From Harmonia axyridis (lineage: Eukaryota > Arthropoda > Insecta > Coleoptera > Coccinellidae), in NCBI RefSeq assembly GCF_914767665.1, contig NC_059501.1, forward strand, positions 37,052,501 through 37,116,500: a stretch of 64,000 bases of DNA. Direction: 5' to 3'. The position numbers were made by a program, and so were the translations under genes. Below, piece after piece: positions 23,570 to 35,739 of the stretch. Under the pieces are notes generated by a model. That model was not told where the DNA came from. It was given only the letters and a program-made list of their open reading frames with translations, and ran no database searches. Each line of letters starts with the position of its first letter. Within the stretch, counting starts at the first letter, position 1.

Positions 23570-25630
23570 AAATTGCTTGTTTTGCTTCGTTTCTTTGCCT
23601 GTAATCATTCAATATGGAGGATAGTACTTCTACGTTTTTCCGGTGCTCTTGTGTCCAATCGAAGATGTCTCTCGTATTCTTACCAGCCTATTCTCATCCA
23701 TGCGGGTGATATGTTGATTCAATTCCTTCTTACTCTTCAGCTCCCAATTATTAATGTTATCGACTCCACATAATCTTATGATGCTGTCGCTCCTTACATG
23801 ACCTATCAATGTTTTCCCTGCAATATTGCGCTGCCCTTCCATTTCAGTTGTTCCCAGTATTTGAGCCGTTCTAGAGATTTCTGGTATGGTTTCCGTAGTT
23901 TGAGTAAGAATTAGTCTATGTACCTATCGATTTGTATCAATGTCGAAGATTTTTCTTCGGTACCTATATGTTTATTGGTCTAAATTATGTCGTTTATACA
24001 CCCTCGTGGCTTGTCCTCTCACCTCTACTCAGGCATCCCCATATCCAAATATCTCTACGCCTAGTTATCTGAACTTCGTCTCTTGCTGTATTATATGACC
24101 GTCAATTTACAGCTTTTTCTAGTGTTTTTGATGTGGTCGTGCATTTGGTCTTGGATTTGGATAAAACCATCTGAAATGTCTTCGCTGTTAAATTGAACTG
24201 ATGTAATAGTCTCTGAAGACCAACTTATTGGCATTCTCTCTTATACTGATCCTTCGAGTAATTCAACCAAGTTTCCTTCGATACTACTACTAATTAATTC
24301 ATGCGTTTCCTACATCTGGTTTCTTATTAGCTTCCATATTTGTTTTTTAAGCCTATAAATGTCGTTTTCTATCTTTCTTAAAAAAGTTTCCCTGTATATG
24401 TTCTTCAATTGTTGGTATCATTTCTGACACTTTTGTACTCGTGAGTTGTATCATCCTGTACTTCAAATAGGCTTTCTTATTCCTCTGCAGTGATGCTTTC
24501 TTCTTCGAAGAACCATGAGTTTTTTTTATTACTTTGTTTTGCGTGTCATGTTCCCAGTGCTTCAGTGGCTGCTTGTGATTCTATAATGTTTCACTTCAGT
24601 TTATCCCAGCGGTTGTTAATATCCTTATCATCATCCAAGGTGTCATTATCTATTTTCCATTTCTATTGCCTCTGGTATAAATCTCTTACTCAAGATTCTA
24701 CATCTATTATTTCCAGTGATTTAGAAGGTATTGCAGTTCTATTTAGTCTCCATTTCAGCCTGACTTCACCGAGGAGTAGTTTAGGGTCGCAACCAATATT
24801 CGCTGAGTTGAAGGTTCTTATCTCCAGTATTTGTGAAGTATCTGTTGGTTATTATATAGTCGATAGCTGATTGTTGTCCTCGTGTGTTATTCAATGATTG
24901 TTGGTATTGATGTTTGTTGTCGAAAAAGGTGTGAATTCTAAGTTCTTTAATCGCATACATGGTGATTAACAGTTCTCAGTTTCTGTTCAATATGTATATC
25001 TTCGTTTAAGCGCTGTTTGATCCAGGAAATGTCTCGATGCCGATGCGGGCATTGAGATATCCAAGCAATATCATTGACTTGCTTTGTGGGATTGATTCGA
25101 TTACAGTTCGGATTGATTATAAAACTGTTCTCAGTCAAAACTTATTATATTGTCTTCAGGTGTATAAATATAATATAATTCGTGTCCTTTTGTGGGTACT
25201 ATAATAACTAATATCTTTGATCTTTATGTACTGGCATTCCCTCAGGCAGTCCTTGTGTTTTTTATATAGTGCAATTGCCACACCTTCCTTTGCATCTTCT
25301 TCAATTTTCACTCCACTGTATTCTAAAATATAATCACTATAAATAGCCTCTGACTCTTTTCTTTCTTCTTCGTTTCCTGCAGTGCACATATATCAATGTT
25401 ATTGTCATTTAATTTAATATAAGTTCTTCCGCTGAATGATCTTATGTTCCAAGTACCAAAACGCAAATTTCCAGTTTTTTGTCCAATTTTCAAATTTTTT
25501 TCTCGCATAGGTCGTCACGTTCAAACCAATCCTGTTCAGAGGCAAAGAGACGGTCTATGAGCAATATATTTTTTTATATTAGGCAGGAAGCTAACCTGAC
25601 CTCTACTTTATCCGGGCTTGGGACCGGCTG
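23570..25630 (-). mobile_element. Degenerate LINE (craniofacial-protein-2-like endonuclease type)
   Basis: Read on the minus strand, a 5' leader ends near 25560. An apurinic-type endonuclease start (LRFGTWNIRSFSG, then NNIDICALQETKK) follows at about 25460-25390. At the far end (about 23842-23630) a reverse-transcriptase tail reads GKTLIGHVRSDSIIRLCGVD and NQHITRMDENRLVRI. The middle has stops, frameshifts and deletions. Non-functional. Confidence 0.7.
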
Positions 25631-25639
25631 AGGCAATTA

Positions 25640-28360
25640 CAAATATTACAATGCTACTCAATCCACCCAACAACCGAGATTCCAGGCGAAAAATATTTTA
25701 AATCATTATTTAATAAATGCAACTTACAAAATAAAAAAGTCTGATCACTCAGATATACAAAGGTCCTTTTACTCACTTAAAAATGGTTGTGCGATTTAAC
25801 AAAATTGTCAACCTGAATTACACAAATAAATGCGGGAATAGGTACAGGTAAAGCACCCATCTTGAGTGAAAAAGAAACACATGTTTGTGTATCTTTGATT
25901 GTGTAGTAATTCTATCAAGTTGTTCAATTTTTAACAGTTAATAATCTTCGAAAAAGTACACAATATTTGAGTACTTTTATGAACAATTGTAGAGGAAAAG
26001 TATGTAATTTTGTGAACTTTTTCTATATATGATAGATATTTTAAAAAATTACACAATATTTGTGCCCTCTCTATGAAAAATTGTAGAGGAAACAAATATA
26101 AATTGTGTGAACTTTTTCTATAAAAATATTTCAAAAATACACAATATTTGTGCAATTATTATGAACAATTCAAGAAGAAACGTATATAAATTTTATGAAC
26201 TTTGCTTTTGAGATAACATGAGCCATTTCATCAGATTCTATTTCATTAAATCACGGGATCACGGAGTTTCAACTTGGGATCATATTGATGGAATCATCTG
26301 TTTGGCACTCAGTAATCCCTACTGAATACACCACCCATCTCCTTAGCCTTTACAAAAAAACCATCTCTCGGGCAAGCAAAGAGTCGCTACACTGCTCACA
26401 AGGGGAAGTAGAATTTGATTTCAATAAATTATCAGCTTTCGAAAGAGTTATTAATTCATTTGCCAAGGAAAAACTTGAACTACACTTGAAACAGAAATAG
26501 GTCATTTCTGAATTAATGCTTTTTATTTTGATCCACAAAGTTACCCGATCAAGCCTAAAATTGATCGTTTTTTCAACCATAACAAGCAAACGGAGCCACG
26601 GGTAAATCTAGTCATTTCAATTTCAGCAGAACATCATTCAATTTTATATGATATTACTATTATTGAAGTTTTAAAAGGAATGAGGTAAATAGTCATCAAT
26701 CACAAATATATTCTTCAAATAACTATAAATTCATTCAATTGTAAATTTTCATTATCTTCTCCTGTATAAAATTACATGGTGCCCATCACCTGCGTTCTAA
26801 AACTGTAAATACTCGAAAATCATCATTTTGGAAAAGAAACCCCTATTTTTTGCTCCAATCCCGAAAAAAAAAGATGCAACATTTGACTTTTCATCACTAT
26901 GATACATTAAACGGATTTAAAAATTATCATTATTTTGGTAAAAATGTCGACATTTCAACTGAGTACTGCTGCCTAGCTATACAATTGAATGGGATATACA
27001 TAGTTATCTAGAGCTGTCGATAGGGGGGCGGAGTAGGCGGTCGCCTAGGGCACCAAAATTCAAGGGCGGTATTTCGAGCCTGATCAACAAAAATCAAATG
27101 TGTAGAAATTCAAAGTACCGAATGAGATTCAATTCGCCTTATCCTCCTCATGATACTGTTCATAAAGAACATGCACTAATCAGACTTATCGTCGTTTCTT
27201 TTGCTGGAATTTACTGAATTTCATTGTGTATTTGGGGCAGCATCATGGATGTTTCAGGCATTATTTTTCTTTTCATTTCTCAAATCAGAATGTTGGTTAT
27301 TCAGAGGAATGGAAAATATCCGAGGAACGATTCCATTTCACCATTGCCATTTTATCCTTCTTCACATATAATCAAAAAATATATTTTTTTTATCGTGTTG
27401 TTTATGTAAAGTGACTGTTATCATATTCAGAATTTTTCGATTTGTCTCTGGATTTAAGGACTTAAAATTAGGTTACTAAAGGTAAGCTCTATAATCTTTT
27501 ATTTTTCAATCATTTTTTCGGTATTGGGAAATTTCTATTCTATTTCATCTATGATGAAATAGACAAAATAGAAAATCGAATTTCTATTGATTATTTGAGT
27601 TCCCCAATAAAGAATGAATTATTTCATTTCTTATCAAATGCCAACAAATACGAAATTCTACACTCTCTGAAAAGTGTCATATATTATTCAATTGTTTTAG
27701 ACACAACACCCAGGGATAATTTTTTTAGTATTTGTTCATTTAGGAATAACAACTGAAGCTGATTCTGAAAACGTTATAGTTAGCGAACTAGAAAAAATCT
27801 CTCTATCACTCAAAAATATGAGAGGGCAGAGGGATACGATAATGCGAGTAATATCATATCCATATCATTATTTTCATTGATGACAATTGATGATCAGCAG
27901 CACGCCACAGGCATCCCGATCCCATTACATGAAAATGTTCATCATTTATAAATCATATTTCAGAAATATATTTTACACTCTCAAATTTCATAAAATGATC
28001 AATAAATTATTGATATAGGTATATTTATGGATCTCGAAAATACCCAATTACCGAAGCAATTGTTTATTTTTCTTTGGTTACGATCAAGCGATCAACATTA
28101 AATTTGGTTCGAATTTTCTAATTCTCGAAAAAGAAATTCTTTTTACAACAACGTTTACTCATATCTGTAATGTGAGAAAAAGAGGTTTGATAACGAAGTT
28201 GAAACTTAATTACTCAAAATATTTTTTTATTGCCAATTCGATTGTTCTCACCTTATACTGCATTTTCTTAAAACGGAATTACGAAGGAAAATATGCCTTG
28301 GATATTTTTAAGAAAAGAAAGTCCCATAAACATGAGCCCGCAAACGCTTTGTTTTCGAGA
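25640..28360. other. Intergenic, transposon scraps
   Basis: A GC-rich block at about 27020-27070 (GGGGGGCGGAGTAGGCGGTCGCCTAGGGCACC) looks like a hAT-type terminus. The frames at 26285-26500 and 26350-26589 overlap on opposite strands and neither is recognised. A set of imperfect repeats at about 25930-26190 shares words of the type AAATTACACAATATTTGTGC and GTAGAGGAAA. No gene is supported. Confidence 0.35.
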
Positions 28361-28364
28361 CACA

Positions 28365-28870
28365 GGGTGTTTCTTGTATAGTCATACTTTTTAGTGATGC
28401 TTATATTTATTAGTTTATCGAATCTTTATTAATCTTCGCTACAGAATTTGTTGATAAGTACCATAGTTAAAATTAATTTATTCATTACAGCTTACTAACT
28501 GGATTTTTATCATAATTTGGATTTTCCTGAGGATTACCAGAGAGCTGTTTGAATATTTTTAAATCGATAGCAGATACGACAAAAATACAACAAACCAAAA
28601 AGTGTTTTACTAGACCAGAGTTTCTTTTCACATTTTTCTATAGAACCAGTGCTTCACCAAAAAATTGTTCTGGTGGAAAGAAGCAGGTACCCTTCCAGAA
28701 AAAATATCACCCTGTAGATTTGCATACAAAATAAGCATATCACAAGATGAAAACTTGAAATCGGAAGATCTATGCCAATTCAAGTTAAATATCTTGTGAA
28801 GGGAAGGTGCTATGAGAAAAACAAACTTTAACACCGGTATCTCAAAACCAAAGCGTTTGCAGATCCATGT
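28365..28870. repeat. Dispersed repeat family, copy 3
   Basis: The best-preserved copy of the 14325/19565 repeat. It begins after ACAGGGTGTTTCTTGTA and contains CATTACAGCTTACTAACTGG and TCACCCTGTAGATTTGCAT. The frames at 28549-28834 lie inside it. Confidence 0.55.
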
Positions 28871-28899
28871 TATAGGACTTTTTTCTCAAAATGATCCGA

Positions 28900-29960
28900 G
28901 AAATCTGTCATTTTCATGTGTACACATTAGGAACACCGTTTACCACACCATCAATTCAAAACTGATATCTGCACAAATAAATTGCAATTCGAATGAATCA
29001 CAATAAATTGTATAACACGGCCCAGACAATTTTTCGATGCGAATTACTCAGTTCAGTACTTTGATAACTACAGTATTGAAATTTTGTGACGAGAATGAAA
29101 AAAAAAACCGAAAACAACGAATAAGGGCATACCGATTAAGAATGCAAAATTTACAGATGGCAAATAAGAGGCGACACCGACAAAGCGGATAGATAAGGGA
29201 AAATAATAAACCTCGGACATAGATGTGCTCGTAGTGCAGTAAAAGTACTCACCTTGAAAGCTAATAAAACTCATAAACCGTAAAAGTGTCCGATTTTATA
29301 CTCCGTGGCGATTTCAGAGGAAGGTAAAATGATTATTGGTTCTTTCTATGGAAAAATTTTCGTTTTTCGTCTTTGCGAGAATTCTGAAATTTTATATTTG
29401 GGAAATATTGGGGGAGGGGGATAATTACCACCCATTTCTATGCTCTTGCTGGAAACATTGAAAATATTTCTAGCCTTCCCTAGAATTTGCGTACTAAGCA
29501 TAAAATAATAACAAAATATATGACTTAAGTTATGAACAAAAAAATACCATAAGAAAATATAATCGATGAAAAAAATGGGGGGCGCTGTCTAAGATATTGC
29601 CACAGGCGCAATAGTACCTAGATACGGCTCTGCGAAGCGATCATTCTCAAAATTTAAATTTAAATTTAACTCGAATGAATATATGAATATAAGATTTTCA
29701 AATTGTTGTTTCATTAAAAAATTACTCAGTGAAACAAGAATGTTAGAGACTGCCCAAAAAAAATTATGTTGAGGCAAATTTTCGTTTACCATTATTTAAT
29801 TTTGAATTTGAGTCACCACAAGTCAAAAACAAAAAGGGGCGCAATTATAATATTTTTTCAGAGCGCATCTTGGACTAGGCGCGAACCGAGGCACGAATCT
29901 GTCGATTACTAAAAAAAGGTCAAGGAAACGTAAATAATCGGATAAGAATAATATCCAAAG
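28900..29960. other. Intergenic with hAT-like terminus
   Basis: A GC-rich block (GGGGGGCGCTGTCTAAG) runs into GATACGGCTCTG near 29632. Reversed, this reads CAGAGCCGTATC, a hAT-type end. A second GC-rich patch lies at 29860-29900. No gene is supported. Confidence 0.35.
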
Positions 29961-30010
29961 AGAAGATTTTTATTATAAAATATTACTTAAAGTAAAAAAA
30001 ATTGACTAGT

Positions 30011-31269
30011 CTAATAACGGTATGGGGAATCTCTTGAAATAGATGTGTGTCCTCTTCCGGTTCCTTCGTTCCTGTCACGTCCATTAACTTCACCCCATTG
30101 TCTGTTTCCGTTGTTGTTCCAGTCTCCATGCCGACGATTAGTATCTACTCTCTGGATACTCGTAGAGGAGTCTCTAGTGTGATGGGTCTCTATATCACGA
30201 TCTCTAGGACCATAAGGAATGCATTGCACAATGCAAATAACCATTACCATCAGAAAAATAGACTGAAAAAAGAATACAGTATTATTATTTGCTCACAACA
30301 ATTACTTTGTTCCTATAATTAAAATATATTTAGACAAATAGGGAGTTTACCTGATTGTTTTTTTTTTGCAAAATGATCTCAATAGACTATGTAGAATAAA
30401 GTTGTGTTGAGAATGAATTCTTTCTGAATGTAAGGAAGTGACTTTCACGAGCAAATTGAAACAAATTATTATGTATTATTAATTGATAATTAAAGATGAT
30501 GCAGAAAAATACAAAATGGATGCAATTTTTATAACCCAAGAAAAAACTTGCATTAATAAAATTTGGAAATTTCAATGAAAAGATCAATTTCTTCTAGGAT
30601 GACCTATCTAGAAAAACCTATATCAAAATTTAAGAAATGAAACCTTCCAAGCATTTTTATGCTCTCTCATTTCCTTACAAAAATGATAAATTACATTGTG
30701 TTTATATTCTTTGTTTTCATTGCGAGTCCCAAACCAAAAAAGCAGTTGCTTTTCCTCATCCTGTAGACTAGATAATTATACTGCAGTATTTTCTGATTTG
30801 TCGAAGAATCTGAACAACACATTCAGCAGAAAAGGAATGCAATAACAAGATCGCAATGAATACAAATGCATAAGACAAGTTTATCAGTTAGAAGGATGGT
30901 ATCAAAATCATATTTGTATATAGCATTAATTCGTTAAAATTTTAGAATACCATAGAAATTTTGTATACCATAAAAATCATCTGACCATTGTGTGGTCAGG
31001 TGAAAAATATTTGTTAACGTTTCCTCTCAATGAAACACAAAAATTACATCATCATCTATCATAAAACCAACACCGTTCGGTTTTTAAAATGAAATTTTTG
31101 AATTCATATATTCATTAATAGACGTTCAACGATATTTTAATGCATTGTCAACAATTTCTACTGAAACCACTTATCTAAGAATTAAACCAATTAATCTAAA
31201 TTGATAGCTCATGTGAAAATAAATCAGAAGAGAATATTCTCTAGTAAAACTCACCGCAAAAAACTTCAT
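30011..31269 (-). CDS. SP-E: small secreted Arg/Asn-rich peptide
   Basis: On the minus strand exon 1 (31255-31269) encodes MKFFA and ends at a gtgagt donor. Exon 2 (30011-30262) follows acceptor ttcttttttcag and reads SIFLMVMVICIVQC, completing a signal peptide. The mature part begins IPYGPRDRDIETHHTRDSS. The total is 88 aa, phase 0, with an intron of 992 bp. The mature peptide is hydrophilic, rich in Arg, Asp, Asn, His and Gly, without Cys, and ends SRDSPYRY. A TATAAG at 31377-31382 lies about 32 bases before a TCAGTT initiator near 31346-31351, on this strand. A polyadenylation signal (AATAAA on the minus strand) lies at 29968-29973. It is the only SP gene on the minus strand. The family is not recognised. 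Confidence 0.75.
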
Positions 31270-31345
31270 TTCGGCAACGCAAGTAAGGACGAACCACTTT
31301 AACGGAACAAATATTGGTATGTCTAAATGTCTCCTTTCGAAAGCA

Positions 31346-31382
31346 AACTGAATCGTTCGAATCCTGTGCGGATTATCTTATA
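31346..31382 (-). promoter_or_regulatory. Core promoter of SP-E (TATA plus initiator)
   Basis: On the minus strand TATAAG (31377-31382) and TCAGTT (about 31346-31351) are spaced about 32 bases, the arthropod arrangement. The leader to the ATG is about 80 bases. Confidence 0.5.
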
Positions 31383-31523
31383 TCAGTATTGAACTCGCGG
31401 AACCTTTGAATTTTTCCAAGAATATTAGAAACAACAAATTTCTACATTTCAACTGCAAAGTATGTCAAATAATAAATAATGTAAATAATTGAAAACAAAT
31501 AAATGATTATGTTTGCTCATTGA

Positions 31524-34451
31524 CAGGGCCCCCGCAACCGCGCGTTCAACGCGTGCACCGCACGCGGGCGCCACTCTATAGGGGCGCCAAAATCTCTTAT
31601 AGACCACATGAAAAACCGAAAGACCAAAGGTTTTTGAAAATTTTTTTTATTTTTTCAACAATTTTGAACGTGCAGAAACATCTTTTACACATCCAAACAA
31701 GTTCCCGAACGTCGCAATCCCCATAAAATAACCTCGGCCACAGATTGCAATTATACGATTCTTTTCGAGTAAACAAATCATAAATAATCATCCCTTTGTC
31801 GGTACGGGATTTTTTTATGGACCACCTGCACCGGACGGCGGGCACCATTTCTTCGATCATCACTAAAACGCATATGGTACATATAAACAATCATAAATAC
31901 CGAAGCAATAGCTTTTAGCCAGGGGAATTACTGAAACCTTCGCCACCATCTGTAGAAAAAATACTACAGGTTACAGAGAATTTCTGAAACTACCAAAATC
32001 TGCTTGCTATGCTATAACAGCAGAAACCTATCCAAAGAATAGTTATTTTGTTTCGAAACGTTTAGGGGTTGAGGTCAAGACGCAAAAAATTCTACTAGTT
32101 TTTCTGATTGGCAACATTTATCCTCAGCCATTACAAGACATGAAACATCAATTGCACATAAAGTTCACATGAATAAATGGATGAATTTAAAAAAAATGTT
32201 AAAATTGTCCACAACGGTGAACGATCATCACTTACGGGTTTTAGAAACTGAAAGAAAAAAAAATATTGGCATGACGTTCTAGGAAGAATTGTTTCAATTG
32301 TTAAATGTTTATCCAGACAGTGTCTAGCTTTTCAAGGTTCTTCTAAAAAACTTTTTGAAAATGATAATGGGAACTTCCTCAAAACTGTCGAAATGATTTC
32401 ATCTTTTGATCCTGTGATGAGAGAGCACATTAGTCGAGTGCAAAACTCACAAACAAATTCTTGATAACCCATTATTTAGGCTACCAGATACAAAATGAAA
32501 TTATTGAATTGATGGCTTCTAAAGTAAAAAAAATTTATTTTGGATATGGTTCGAAGTTCCAAATATTATTCAATAATTTTAGATTGTACACCGGATGCAA
32601 GCCATACAGAGCAAATAAGCCTCGTTTTGCGTTATGTTGTTCTAAATGACAGTTCTAAAATGGTTCAAATACAAGAAAGTTTTATAGCGTTTAGTCCAAT
32701 ATTCGACTCTACAGGGGATGAAGGGCTATTCAATTTTGTTATGGGATTTTTGGAAAATTTAAATTTAGATATTAAATACATGAGAGGTCAAGGGTATGAT
32801 AATGGGGCGAATATGCGCGGAAAACATATTGGTTTACAAAAACGCATACTCGATGCTAATTCTAGGGCTTTTTTTGTGCCATGTGCTGCACACAGCTTAA
32901 ATTTAACTGTAAATGATGCTGCTAAGGTTTCAAATGAAACACTGAATTTTTTTAATATTGTACAAGAACTATATACATTTTTCTCCTCATCCACAAAAAG
33001 ATGGGATGTTATATGATAAAAAAGCATGTTCCTCAGTTACATCTAAAACCCCTAAGTGATACTAGATGGTCAAGTAGGATTGATGCTATAAAACCACTAA
33101 AATTTCATTTAATTCAAATATGTGATAGCCTTTTAGAATTAGCTGAAAATGATACTTTCACCATAGAAACTAGACATAAAGCAAATTCTCTTTTATCAAA
33201 TATTCAAACTTATTATTATTATTTGTAGTGTAATAATTTGGTATGATGTTTTATTCCAAATTAATATTGTAAGCAAAATGATGCAGAGTGTAGCGATTGA
33301 CATTAAAGTGTGCCAAAACTATTTAAAGAATTTAGTTGATCATTATTATAGAGATGATAATGTTTTTGAGGAAAAACTTTCTGAAGCTGGAAAACTAGCG
33401 GCTGCTCTTGAGATAGAGCAAAGTTTTCCTCCATTATATAGTGTAAGACGAAAGTATAAACCAAAATTGTTCGATTATGAACACACGGATGAGGCACCTC
33501 AAGATCCAAAAATCGCTTTCAAAATTAATTTCTTTTTGAAAATAATTGATCAAACGCTAAGTTCTTTAAATAGTAGGTTCGATATGATATCTGAATACGA
33601 TAACGTTTTTGGTTTTATTTGTGATATTCTTAAATTAAATGACGAAGATCTATTAAAATGCTGTCATGCTCTTCAACAAAAGCTTACTGATCAGGAAAAG
33701 AAGGAGGCTGACGTGGAAGAAAATGATTTATTCAACGAGATAAAAGCCCTAAGATTGTTTTCATTACCTGAAGCGTCAAATCCTCTCGAAATTCTACAAT
33801 ATATTTTTGAAAATAATCTAACTTCTTCTCTATCGAATCTTAGTATTGCCTTAAGAATCCTTCTGACTTTACCTGTGTCTGTTGCTTCTGGTGAGAGATC
33901 ATTCTCTAAATTAAAAATAATTAAAAATTATTTGAGGTCTACTATGTCACAAGAAAGATTATCTGGATTGGCTATCTTAGCTATAGAGCAAGAGATACTC
34001 GATAAAATTGATTTTGATGATATAATAAAAGAATTCGCAGCAGCCAAATCTAGAAAAACATCCATTTAATTATATCCTTTAATTGAATATTTTATTTGTT
34101 TATTGTTTGGTTTATATATTTATGAATAGATTAAAGAAGAATAAAGCTCAGGTTTTGAAAACTCTGCAGTTTCATTACAAATTTAAAATAAAATGCGGTT
34201 TTGATCGAATGCTTGAATAAAATAATGAAAAATTTAAAAAATGTATTATGCAACAACTGACAGCATGAAGTTCTTAAGGCATCCAATAAAGGTTGCTGAT
34301 AGTTTTTTTAACCCTTCTACAAATAAATTCCTAACGAAAACTGAAACATTTTTTGCCGATTATCCTGCGACGTTTTTCTCCACTTCCCCCCTTTAAGGGG
34401 CGCCAAAATATTTTCGGCACGCGGGCGTTGATGACCCTTGCGGGGGCCCTG
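31524..34451 (+). mobile_element. hAT transposon with intact ends and 8-bp target duplication
   Basis: Terminal inverted repeats CAGGGCCCCCGCAA are perfect over 14 bases. They are flanked by the perfect 8-bp duplication CTCATTGA (31516-31523 and 34452-34459), the hAT signature. GC-rich subterminal segments contain GGGGCGCCAAAAT in inverse orientation at both ends. The element is 2928 bp and carries a broken transposase gene. The perfect ends against decayed coding suggest it was moved in trans or decayed in place with little end divergence. Confidence 0.95.
32160..34069 (+). pseudogene. hAT transposase (ZMYM1/ZNF862-like), broken
   Basis: The reading runs over three main blocks. At 32540-33016 it shows VRSSKYYSIILDCTPDASHT and GQGYDNGANMRGKHIGLQ, the conserved RNase-H-like core with its Asp residues. 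At 33001-33228 it shows LKPLSDTRWSSRIDAIK. At 33278-34069 (263 codons without a stop) it reaches the C-terminal dimerisation region: ILLTLPVSVASGERSFSKLK, then LSGLAILAIEQE. Frameshifts separate the blocks, near 33013 and 33230, and the N-terminal part upstream of 32460 is scrambled by stops and shifts. Unlikely to be active. Confidence 0.9.
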
Positions 34452-34459
34452 CTCATTGA

Positions 34460-35700
34460 CATTTATAGCAAATGGATTTTTGTTTGCAATGCAGAATGAT
34501 GATTCTTGGAAAATTTTGAGTATTTTATTGATTTTGTTGAAAATTTCAAGAGGGTCTTCCCAAAGAAAATTTGGTATGATTGAAATATTTCATGGCAAGT
34601 TTTATAAGTGTTCAGGACAAAAAACTGAAACAATATGAATGATTGAGAAAGTGCTCTGTTTGAAGAACGAATGTTCAAAAAGAATACTAATCCATTCCAT
34701 AACTTTGAATGGAATTATTATTTTTTTAAATATCCTGAACTTTTATTTCTCTGGTAATTTCGCCTACCTTATTTTTTACCAGGAGCATTATATCTCATTT
34801 TATTAGTATTCATAAAAAATTTAACTTCTTTTGGAAACTGCAACTAAAAAAACGTAGGTATTCACAAATCACAAAATATCGAAACAAAACATGAAATTAA
34901 AAAACTGAATACAAAGAATATCCTATGTAAAATGACCGAAGTTCTTGAATTGATAAAATCTGAATTCAAATTTAAAGTATATATCGTCGACTTACTGCCA
35001 AAACCAGATAAGTAACATTTTATTAATTAAATAAGGTTTGAAAGTTCTGCCTCCAATGAAACAACTTCATGAAAGAAAACCTTTCAATAAGTGAAAAAGA
35101 TGCATTGATTGTGATGCTGTGAACATAATTAATGCCAGAAAATAGAAATATTAAGCTACGAAAATGAACTCAACGCAAAAATGATAAAAATGTACTTACT
35201 TTATAAACCGACGATATTTATAAACTACCCAACAACCATTTTGCACTATTATGAATCGTGTATTGTCTACAAGTTCGATAGCTATAGCATGGTAGAAGTC
35301 AACGGTAACACCTATATTCAAAACGAACGACAAACTTAAGACTGAATATTATAGACCCATATGAGTCACTTCCGTTGTGCCAAATATGTTTGAGAGCAGT
35401 CTGAAAAGCTGCTATGATTTGCATTGCAAGGATGCATTACCACAAATCTGACTTGCCTGGATGACTGCTCTGAGTCCTTGGATATTGAGATTTCCTGAAA
35501 CGTAGTACACTTGAGATTTCGCATGTGCGTTTTATTAAGTACCAAAGAGAAAGCTACCTGGCAAGCTGGAAATTTTGGAATTCACGGATAGCTTTTTAGA
35601 ATCATTGATTCATTTTATCGTTCTTTTTTATTCTGAATTACATATATTGAGATAAGGCCAATTAGCCTATAAATCTCATACAGAAAAAAATGCACTACAA
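34460..35700. other. Intergenic, nothing recognised
   Basis: AT-rich, with overlapping opposite-strand frames at 34438-34678 and no supported gene or repeat. Confidence 0.4.
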
Positions 35701-35739
35701 AAAAAGAAATGAAAATGAAAAAACATTCCAAGGAAATAT

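Noticed and set aside
26285..26589. Opposite overlapping frames of about 70-79 codons
   Set aside because: Neither shows a domain, signal peptide or splice plan; there is no basis to choose one.
29254..29300. Minus-strand TATA box, ATG and gtgagt donor resembling another SP first exon
   Set aside because: The TATA is only about 25 bases from the ATG, so transcription would start at or after it, the splice phase differs, and no second exon with a hydrophobic start was found.
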